A stretch of 64,000 bases of DNA from Elysia chlorotica (Eukaryota > Mollusca > Gastropoda > Plakobranchidae). This document shows positions 54,673 through 64,000 of the stretch, piece by piece. The notes under the pieces were generated by a model, which saw only the letters and a list, made by a program, of their open reading frames with translations, made no database searches and was not told the DNA's origin. Position 1 is the stretch's first letter. Every line of letters begins with the position of its first letter. The DNA lies in contig RQTK01000009.1 of assembly GCA_003991915.1 (NCBI GenBank), positions 1,086,649-1,150,648 of the forward strand, written 5' to 3'. The position numbers and the translations under genes were made by a program.

Positions 54673-55456
54673 GTAGTTGTCATTTATCTATTTTATGTAT
54701 CTATTAATATCCATTCTTTTACAAAAAAGTATGAAATAAAATATCTCCTGTCCATAATCTCTTTATCGATCTCTCTTAATTTTTTTGTCTCTTCTTTATT
54801 ATCACTCATCCTAGTACTCAACTTCTTTGATCACGAGAACTCAATCAAAGCACAAGTGCTCTGTATTCTTGTGAACAAAACAGTACAAACCTAGACTAGT
54901 ATACTGTTAAATGTTTTCATGCCTGTGATGCATCTTCGATCAATTGCATTTTATACAGAGGGTCATACATGTGGTAGTTGATCTGAAAGTTTTTCATCTC
55001 CCTAAAATCTGAGGAACCCAAACGCTTTGAAGTAGGCCTTCTTGATAATGATGCTCACATCCGGTACACTCACTCAATAAAAAATGAGCTATTGCTGCCT
55101 AGATTTTCGAGAATAAAGAGGGAGAGGAGGAGAGGGGGGGGGGGTGAATAGACTTTTATGTAGTTTATGGAAGTGTAGGTTTGGGGTGGGCGGGCATAGT
55201 GTGTTATGAGTTTTGAGAGAGAGATAGATGCACATTTTTTAACATTTATTACATATATAGTCTGACAGAAAAGGTAGGTAAAAGCTAATTTACGAAATCG
55301 AAACCAAATCCTTTGTTTTAAATCAACGAGCCCACCGAGTTAAAATGTGATGATTTTAATTTGAAATAACAGGTCAGCATATTTTGGGGAGAAGGAAGCG
55401 TTTCTATTATCAAATAGTATAAAATTAAAGCTGAAATAGTGCTGGTACTATTACTA
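54673..55456. other. Non-coding
   Basis: Nothing supported before the assembly gap. Confidence 0.4.
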
Positions 55457-56087
55457 NNNNNNNNNNNNNNNNNNNNNNNNNNNNNNNNNNNNNNNNNNNN
55501 NNNNNNNNNNNNNNNNNNNNNNNNNNNNNNNNNNNNNNNNNNNNNNNNNNNNNNNNNNNNNNNNNNNNNNNNNNNNNNNNNNNNNNNNNNNNNNNNNNNN
55601 NNNNNNNNNNNNNNNNNNNNNNNNNNNNNNNNNNNNNNNNNNNNNNNNNNNNNNNNNNNNNNNNNNNNNNNNNNNNNNNNNNNNNNNNNNNNNNNNNNNN
55701 NNNNNNNNNNNNNNNNNNNNNNNNNNNNNNNNNNNNNNNNNNNNNNNNNNNNNNNNNNNNNNNNNNNNNNNNNNNNNNNNNNNNNNNNNNNNNNNNNNNN
55801 NNNNNNNNNNNNNNNNNNNNNNNNNNNNNNNNNNNNNNNNNNNNNNNNNNNNNNNNNNNNNNNNNNNNNNNNNNNNNNNNNNNNNNNNNNNNNNNNNNNN
55901 NNNNNNNNNNNNNNNNNNNNNNNNNNNNNNNNNNNNNNNNNNNNNNNNNNNNNNNNNNNNNNNNNNNNNNNNNNNNNNNNNNNNNNNNNNNNNNNNNNNN
56001 NNNNNNNNNNNNNNNNNNNNNNNNNNNNNNNNNNNNNNNNNNNNNNNNNNNNNNNNNNNNNNNNNNNNNNNNNNNNNNNNNNNNNNN
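55457..56087. other. Assembly gap (631 N)
   Basis: All bases are N. Any feature here is unknown, and reading frames across it are meaningless. Confidence 1.
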
Positions 56088-56415
56088 GTTAGTCCAACAT
56101 TATACCCAAGGGCTAGCTGGCTCATTAATGAATCATTTGACTTCTACATGATACTTTTAATCATTTACATTTATCTAGGAGAATACAATGTGCAAAAACA
56201 AATATAAATAAAAAACGGAATCAGTTAAATTGATCTTGTAATCTTGTATTTATAGTGTAATAATTATGTTTTGATAATTAGAAATATGCATGAGCAGAAA
56301 AGAAATAACTGTTATCACTACTTCAATACAAAACTAAAAATAATGAAATTTATATTGAAACCTCTCTTTTTCTTCCTTTTCTGTTCTTTCCCTTTCTCTC
56401 CCCCTCTCACTCTAT

Positions 56416-56460
<45 letters not shown>

Positions 56461-57489
56461 AATCTCCCTCTCTCTCTGTGACTAAATCGACTATTAGTTT
56501 ACCCTTTTTTTCTCTTCATCAGTGCTGGAGTAAAAATCAGTGAACAGATCGAAGTAAAAAAAAAAAAATCACAAGAGCGCAATAGGGGGAAAAAAAACAC
56601 AACAAGAAAGCGAAAAAGGAAAAAAATCCAATTTTTCTAAATTAGGGAAACCCAAGATGAAAATTAATAAATAAATTATAGAGATGGAAGAGTTGAGTGG
56701 AGCCGTAATCAATTAAGCTTTATGAATAGTCATCAAAGTGAAAATAAAATCTTAATCATCTCTATTTTCCGTCTTTTAAAGTTTTAGATAAGCATCAACA
56801 TTTCCATTAAGGGTGAAAATTCTGCACCAATGCAATATGTTGTTGTTGTTTTTTTTTTCTAACTTGATATTTAAATTATAGTAACCAAAGGACCGATTTG
56901 GAATTATTTATTTATTTGTATATAATTTCATTTTTTAAATATTTCGGGAAATCAAATTATTAAAGATTACAGTGCAAAAGGTTCAATTAAGAGATTTAAA
57001 TGTTTTGTAAATGTCATTGTGAGTGTCTTTGAACCGGTTCTGTGTTTGTTGGATTTTTGTGTATTCATGATCTGTGTTCATTGTGAACATTTGACAGTAA
57101 TGCGTATTCTAGAAAGTTCAAATGTAACCTTTAAATAGAGAAGACATTTGGGATATCGGCACTTTTGGTCGGGTCCTGTTCTTGTGCGGTATGTTATATT
57201 AGGTACGTTAACGTTTATGTTGTATTTTTAATCGATGTTATAGAAGAAGTATTTTCCTCATTTAAAATGCACATTTATATTATTCTATTCTAGTTAATAA
57301 ACCTTTTGATGCAGTCAATGTATTTGTTTGCTTATTTGTATATTCACCACTGAGTTATGTCCTAACATACAGTGCAAAAGGTTCAATTAAGAGATTTAAA
57401 TGTTTTGTTTATGTTTGTCTTTTATACCACTGTAATTACTCAACATCATGGCACACCTTTTTGTATATGATTTTGATTCAAACTTACTT
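56088..57489. other. Non-coding; CT tract and a 41-bp direct repeat
   Basis: A CT-rich tract lies at 56375-56482. A 41-base block (TACAGTGCAAAAGGTTCAAT...) occurs identically at 56968-57008 and 57368-57408, exactly 400 bases apart. No gene is seen. Confidence 0.7.
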
Positions 57490-57700
57490 TAGATTGACGC
57501 AAATCATGGCAGAGCGTTGGTCTCCCAATCCAGAAGTCCCCGGTTCGAGTCCCACGAGGGAAAAACTTAATTGTCAGTATAATGTGAATGGTCTAGACAG
57601 AAGTACTGGTATCAACGCACTATCTCTGTGTTACATCATGTAAACTTATCTGACATTAGCCTTTAGGCTCGTTAATGATTGGACATTCCTACTAACATCA
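57490..57700 (+). repeat. tRNA-derived SINE
   Basis: The head GGCAGAGCGTTGGTCTCCC has a well-kept B box (CCCCGGTTCGAGTCCCAC). The body has TTGTCAGTATAATGTGAATG and CTGGTATCAACGCACTATCT. Confidence 0.6.
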
Positions 57701-59010
57701 GACGTTATGGGGAAAAAACTCAACATCCCATTTTAGTCAATGGCAAGGGAACAAAAGAACGCTTGTTTACATTCACATGATGAGCCAAAGCTTTTCCACA
57801 CTAAGATAAAGAGTAATTAACTGGTAAATAAAAATATAGTGAACGGGAACAAATCAATTCTTAAACCTGTCCTTTTTGTACTATACGTATTCACAACAAT
57901 TTTGCTTTATGTGATTTTCAAGGGCGACGCCTGTTTTGTAAATATCGAGATAATCATGACTAAACAGATAGGATAATAATTATCGCAAATACAGCGCTTG
58001 AGGTGACAAGGTGTTATCAAGCAACATTTGATCAAGTGATAAGTTCCGTGTTTCCACCAGTCTGATTAATTTTGTTATACCACCCAATCAAATAGGATTG
58101 TGGACTTAGTTGGCTTTAAACGCTAACGAATTTCGGGAGTTTTGTGTACTTGAAAACATTTATCTTATGATATAGGACCGTTATTTGTTATCCTATACTA
58201 CGCCCTTAAGGTAAGTTTTGTTTATTTGTAATAATTTAGTAGGCACAATAGACGATTGCTTAACAAATGTGTGCATTTAGACACCTAAAAATGATGCCTC
58301 TTTTGGCTTTAATATACTGTAAAATAACCATACAAATAATTTGGAATAATATAATCTTAAAACACTTAGGGTGCACATGACTTTGTAAAAATGTAATTAT
58401 CCATTAGCCAGCTGGAGAGAGGAAGGAAGAGCTAGAGACATAGAGGAAGACAGTGATAATAGGCACAATAAGAGAGAGAAAGAGAGAAAGACAGACAGAC
58501 AGACAGAGAGACAGAGACAGAGACCGAGAGATAGAGAGAGCGACAGAGAGACAGAGACAGAGTGAGAGAGACCCAGGAACAGAGAGAGGAAGGGGGGAAA
58601 GCGGAAAAAAAGATAGACAGAAAGAGAGCGAGAGAGAGACAGAGAGACAAGGAAAGAGACAAATAAACATACAGACATGCAGGTTAGCTGACTCTGATGT
58701 CGTCTAATGTCACGTGAGCAAACTCCTAGGTAATTTGTTCATTGGAGTTAATCAGCTTCTTATCTCGCACCTCATTAATAGGTCATGCATTCGGATATTT
58801 GACTGTTGCCAAATTTGTTGGTAAAATAATGCTCATTGGATTGGAAGTTCTAACTAAACTATCAAACATTTCGTCCAGAAAAAAGTTATGTAAAGAGAGT
58901 ATGTGAACGTTCGAAGCGCAACAAACAAACAAAAACAAATCATTAAAATTATTATACTATTTTTAATGAAAAAGCTGACACAAGCCACATGATTCGGCTC
59001 AGAGTTTTTT
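57701..59010. other. Non-coding with a GA/CAGA microsatellite
   Basis: A purine-rich GAGA/GACAGA tract lies at 58415-58660. Ser/Leu-rich frames on the opposite strand are artefacts of it. Nothing else is supported. Confidence 0.7.
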
Positions 59011-59210
59011 GTTTGTTTGTTTGTTAGTGGAACTTTAGGTTACAAAAAATATTCTACTGGTTTTGTTTTTTGTTTGTTTTTGTTGTTGTTGTTTTGTTTT
59101 TGTTTTGTTTTTTTTTGTGAGTTTTTTTGTTTGCTTGCTGTTTGTTTTTTTGTTGCTGTTGTTTTTATTCGTTTTTTTTGTTTTTTGTTTGTTTGTTTGT
59201 TTTTTTGCAG
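59011..59210. repeat. T-rich GTTT/GTT low-complexity tract
   Basis: Phe/Val/Cys-rich frames here come from TTTGTT repeats. Confidence 0.9.
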
Positions 59211-60464
59211 GGGTTCAAGTGTCGTGTCATTTCAAAGTTTGGGAATAATGATCTATGACTAGTGAATCAAAAATTACAACGAACAAATGACAATGCAGTG
59301 AGATGTAATGATAAGAGAGAAATTGTTGATAGTAAGATGGCTTGTGTAAATTGGTGACGAAAGAACAAATAGACAGGGACAAAGTTTGCTATAAAGACAA
59401 AAATAAAGCGGATTTGAGAAAGTAGATGACATGCTTTGAATGCAATTCAGGGTAAAAGAGAGGAGAATGACAAAAAATCTCTACAGAACATTATGTGCCT
59501 AACCTGAGAGGTCATATGGACCCAGTTATGTATGCCTAGGGCTTAACTGACTTGTCAATGCATCGTCTAGTGGGCGACGGGAATGTCCATTTGATCCACC
59601 ACGCACCAGTTAGTTTGCGATGCTCTTCGACCAGGCCTACGCCGAGTTATTTGAAAAACGACAATTCTTCATTTATTTCTTGTTCAATTTATCTTTTTTA
59701 ATGAAAATAAAAACAACTTGCTTTAAGACATCTTTGAGACAAAAAAAACAAAACATAGAATACACTGTGAATTCAGAGCTTTAAAAAGTAACAATTTGTA
59801 TGGAAGAATTTCTACCGATCGTTCACTTCGGTAAAACCAAAGACACCTTTTATTTACTGCTTATTTGAGTAAAGACTTCAACGTTTTAGAAATGATTGTC
59901 ACTTGCCTGGATTAGAACAGGTTTCATGCTATTGTTTTTGTTGTTGCTTTTTGTTTTATTTTATTTAATTTTTTTGTTTAAGTGTTTCAATATGCTTGTA
60001 TGTAAAACAAATACTTTAAAGGTATAATAAATAGGCAAAAACCCAATTTTTACAGCCAATGACTGATTTCAAATGATTATATTCGGATTGTGTAAAAACA
60101 TAACATAGGAACCAAAAATACTTAAGATTATGAAAGGCAATATGTTCTATGCACGAAAAAGTAATAAATTTTCAATGCAATTAACTTTGTAACCTCCCTT
60201 TAAATTCCTCTTTTCTGTGTATGAGAGAAGCTGCGAGAACCACTAGGAAGTCTATTTATAGCTTAAAGAACATAATGTTGTTTTCTGACAGGTAAAACTT
60301 ATTTGAGTTATAACTTACCTTTCAACCAAGACAAATGTTCGGCAACAAAGCCTAATGAACGTTTTAACTGTAAGCTACATAATGTGCTACTGTGAGCTTC
60401 GAAATGTTTCGCATTTAAATATAAACTTTATGAGTGTTCCTCGTAGTACGCTAAAAACAAATAT

Positions 60465-61177
60465 TTTTACTTTGAAGGATTTTCCCATATTACGTTCATT
60501 GAACGAGTGCATAGCAAAAATGTTGTTTTTTATTGCACAATATGCCTCTATTTGAACGCCTACCCAAGAATAAGCTTGCCATAACATTACGTTTAACAAG
60601 TTTAACAAACGTACTTCTCCAGAAATCCCTTTTCATATTTTTTGTGTTCTAAATTCCTATAAACAATTTGAGATTTCCTCATAACAACGATAATTGAAAT
60701 TCGACTTAATGACTTTTTCTTCCATTGTACTGCTAGGTTTTTAATGATAAAGCAGATACCTTTAACTAGATCAGATGCAGATAGGGTACAAACATGTTTA
60801 GTTGCTGATTAAGATTAATGGTGATTTTTAAAAACAAGATACTGAGTTAGAGATTATTCGGGTAGAATGCTTTGTATCAATCTATACATCTTTTTCAACT
60901 ATCATTAGCATCTAAGTAAACTCATTACAAGCTAAAGGTATACCAGTATTTTAACCTAAAACGTTCAACTCATTCTATATTAATTGTTACCCTACATGAT
61001 AGTTGGTGAGTAATTTTTAATAAAATTGGAGACATTTTTTTTTCAATAAATCACACATTGAAAAAAATGCTCATTATACCTGAATCGCACTGATATATAA
61101 GATTTTGTATTTTTTTATTCTAAAACAAGTACTTGTATAATGGTGTTATAATTTTTTTACCTTAGTCAAAGAAGGCG

Positions 61178-61211
<34 letters not shown>

Positions 61212-61312
61212 GAAGGATTTTCCCATAATTATTACGTTCATTGAACGAGTGCATAACAAAAATGTTGTTTTTTTAATTGCGCAATGTGCCGCTATTTGAA
61301 CGCCTACCCATA
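60465..61312 (+). repeat. Dispersed direct repeat pair (~105 bp), second copy after a poly-T run
   Basis: The block from ACTTTGAAGGATTTTCCCAT through TATTTGAACGCCTACCCA occurs at about 60469-60568 and 61207-61310. There is roughly 90% identity with small indels. The second copy directly follows 28 T's (61179-61206). The sequence between holds no gene. Confidence 0.8.
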
Positions 61313-62166
61313 ATAATTATTCATTTTGATAACCACATTGACTGCTTACAAGGAATATATTATTATGCAAAGCTAGCACTTTTTTACCCGTTATCATGCT
61401 TTGATGAGGGTGATCCTTAATCATTTACTTATTTCTGCTGACGGGGTTCGGTCGTATATGTAGTTTTTGTTTTGTTTTGTTTTGTGTTTTTTTGTTGTTC
61501 CTTTTTTGTTTGTTTTTTTGGTTTTCGTTTTTTTTTTTTGTTATACATCCCTCTCTTGTTTTAATGAGCCTCGTTTGTTCTCATACATTGTTCGTGACAA
61601 ACAGATTATACATCTGATCTCATAAATCACTGTATCATCTGCACGTGCTTAATTGTTTTTCTTTTACATAATGAGAAGCTAATCAGGTCGTGTTATATCA
61701 GGGGAAATGTGTGTGTGGTGTGGGGGTTGGGGGGGCGTATAGCTTATGATCAAGTTGTACAAAATAAATAAAAAATATTTAGCATGTAATTTTGTTTCTT
61801 AAGCTCTTTTAATTTTGTCAGGTGGGATCGATTTCAATTTCTATTGAGAACTTCGAAGCTGCCCTTTTTAATTTTTTTAACGGAACTCAAGGATATAATA
61901 ATATTATTACTAAAAAAAAACATCGAAAAAAAAACACCACTTAGGTAATATATTTAAGATCTCAAAGCCGACATATTTCTGATTGTGAAAACTAAAGAGA
62001 AACTTTGCTTACGATTTCAACAGCTCTGAATATGCTCTCTAGGTGGCGGCGCAGAGAAAGACACTGTTGGACTTACTTCATTGGCTTCATCAACTTACGT
62101 TTAGAAATACGTGTTGTAGCGTGGGTAATTTTTTCCTTGTTCTTTTCTTTTAATTGTTTGATGTTT

Positions 62167-62241
<75 letters not shown>

Positions 62242-63420
62242 TTCGTTTTTGTTTCATTTTTTTCTTTTCTTTTCTTTTTGTGTATCGCCTGTATCCTTTA
62301 AGAAAAAGCGATTTCACAAAAATGTTGAAATTTTTCTACCATAAATATAAACGTATTTTAATTATATCTCCTCTGCAGACTTATAGAACTATCTCCGCCA
62401 GATATTTTTATCAGTCATAGTTTCGTAGATATTGTTAACGCAATTTACTCAACGTCTTTTTTTTTTTTTGCTTTTGCTTTTGCACTCAAATTATCGCAAA
62501 AAAAAATAACCGGCTGCACCTTTTTTGCGCAGCTTGCATTCTACGTCGACATGGGTAATTAGCATTGTCTTTTTGGGATAACTGCTCCGTAATTGAATAG
62601 TGTGTATGGAAAATATTTATTTCAAACACATTGCTATTCATTAGCTCGTGAATAACATGTCTCACTAGCACGTCTCTAAAAAAAAAGGAAAAAAAAACGA
62701 CGATGCGTTGCCTTTAACCACATTGCGAGAATCGATACAGCCTAGTAAATAAAAAGACGATGACTGGTTTTCGGCACCAAAATCTTACTTTACAGTGTGT
62801 GTATTAGTTTATTTCCGAATCCACTCAACACCAAGACTAAAGCGCTAATCTCCACAAATAAGTGTACAATAATTATGTAGGTGCGATTTTTAGGCTTTGA
62901 GATAACATGATAATATATTTTAATGGAGATGGGAATTTTTGAAATTTGATTTTTGCCTTTTCTGTTAAATAAAGTTGCTATAAATTTGATGAAAATCAGT
63001 ATCGCTCCAATTACATTTCAAACTGTTCTTAACTTATTGCGGAATGCAAACGTTGCGTTTACTTCATGAATGAATAATTAGATCTAGTTGTACAAACGGT
63101 TTCCCTTGCTGCGTAGAGAGCCTACACTATTAATCTTCCCAAATGAGCTGGCGTATTGTTCAAAACCAGATGGCTTCGTCAGGAAGGGTTACATGTCACA
63201 TGGCGAAGGGCGCATCAGCAAAAATGAATTACAATGAATGCTGAAGCCTGTGAAACTTGCGACTTCAATAGATGGTGTTGCTTTATTTACGCTGTTTCAG
63301 CATCGGAATCAACACGCATTTTTCATATGTTGAACAGGGTACCAATGGGTACTTAATCATACGTTGACACTTGTTTATAACTTGTTATCGACTCAATGCT
63401 CTTTCTCTCTCTCTCCCTCC

Positions 63421-63462
<42 letters not shown>

Positions 63463-64000
63463 ACCTTTCTGTGTACAACACATGTACAAGCGTAATGCAT
63501 TTCCAAGTATTCTATTTGTTGTGTAGAGAAGATGTTTTTTTAACGCTTCGATTTGAACTGATGAATAAAATGCGATCCATATCAATATTAGTGAGGGGAT
63601 TGAGATTAGTCAAAAACTCATGAAAAAATATCAAAGGAATCATAAGCTACAAATCGGTACTAGGTCGTTTCTTAGTGTGTCTAAAGAAGATATATTAGAC
63701 TCATTAGCGCCAGATCCTGCTTCTTTTACTCGGAATGATGTTCGAAACCGCAAAACAACTAGCCGACGATAATCGAGCGATTTTATAATGAGCTTCGCTG
63801 TGCGATAAAGTACCGTCACATTATTTTTTTGTCATCTAAAGTAAAAACAGAACTGAAAATTAACTCTATTATCAGTTCGACACTGAATCACTAATAGTGA
63901 TGTGATTTCTGCACCTACATTCGCTTTTCGGCTTCTCAGATCGGAAATACTGTCTTGTTGTGATTGCTACCATTCAATTAAAAAAAAAAATCACCCTTCA
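61313..64000. other. Non-coding; GTT and CT microsatellites
   Basis: (GTT)n lies at 62164-62240 and (CT)n at 63401-63461. I see no exon, RNA gene or transposon in the remainder. The stretch 59211-60464 is likewise empty. Confidence 0.6.

Noticed and set aside
55457-56087. Reading frames spanning the N run
   Set aside because: There is no sequence; only an assembly gap.

Overview
The window is animal nuclear DNA, most likely from a mollusc and probably a gastropod. It is AT-rich, has short exons with GT-AG introns, many long microsatellites, and many tRNA-headed SINEs whose bodies end in a GGACGTTAAA-type tail of the kind common in molluscan genomes. There are two scaffold-level cautions: a 631-base run of N (55457-56087), and two large, nearly identical tandem duplications that could be real or assembly artefacts.

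Left third (1-17 kb). A short GC-rich reading frame (1332-1526, minus) stands out from its AT-rich surroundings. A decayed non-LTR retrotransposon (4090-5935) is interrupted by an internally deleted PIF/Harbinger element (4989-5720). Next comes one large exon (5994-7118, minus) coding for a secreted, cysteine-rich ectodomain of the type found on lophotrochozoan family-B-like receptors; its 3' exons are not in the window. A possible two-exon microprotein gene lies at 9222-9469. A five-exon minus-strand gene (15668-10165), assembled here by matching splice sites and phases, predicts about 1,020 aa with an N-terminal SUMO-interaction-like motif.

Middle (18-33 kb). A 2.85 kb segment is bounded by 27-bp perfect inverted repeats (18361-21209). 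The best-supported gene is a perilipin-family lipid-droplet coat protein (22173-30861, plus): eight common coding exons and two alternative C-terminal exons, each followed by its own polyadenylation signal. Converging on it is a small minus-strand gene (32101-31438) for a secreted, unrecognised precursor. A 59-bp near-perfect palindrome lies at 32823-32881.

Right half (33-64 kb). A DEG/ENaC (ASIC/FaNaC-like) channel gene (39127-35485, minus) can be joined in phase from five exons to about 487 aa. Its first exon carries two in-frame stops, one exactly where the family has a Trp before TM1; this is either a pseudogene or a case for A-to-I editing. Beyond it lie a 1.9 kb and a 1.12 kb tandem duplication, remnants of a SWIM-zinc-finger reading frame (47440-45690, minus), a 119-bp tandem array made from SINE bodies, and very long CT/CTAT tracts. 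The last 8 kb has no gene that I can support.

The genes do not form a pathway. They look like unrelated neighbours: a receptor, a possible chromatin/SUMO protein, a lipid-droplet coat, a secreted precursor and an ion channel.
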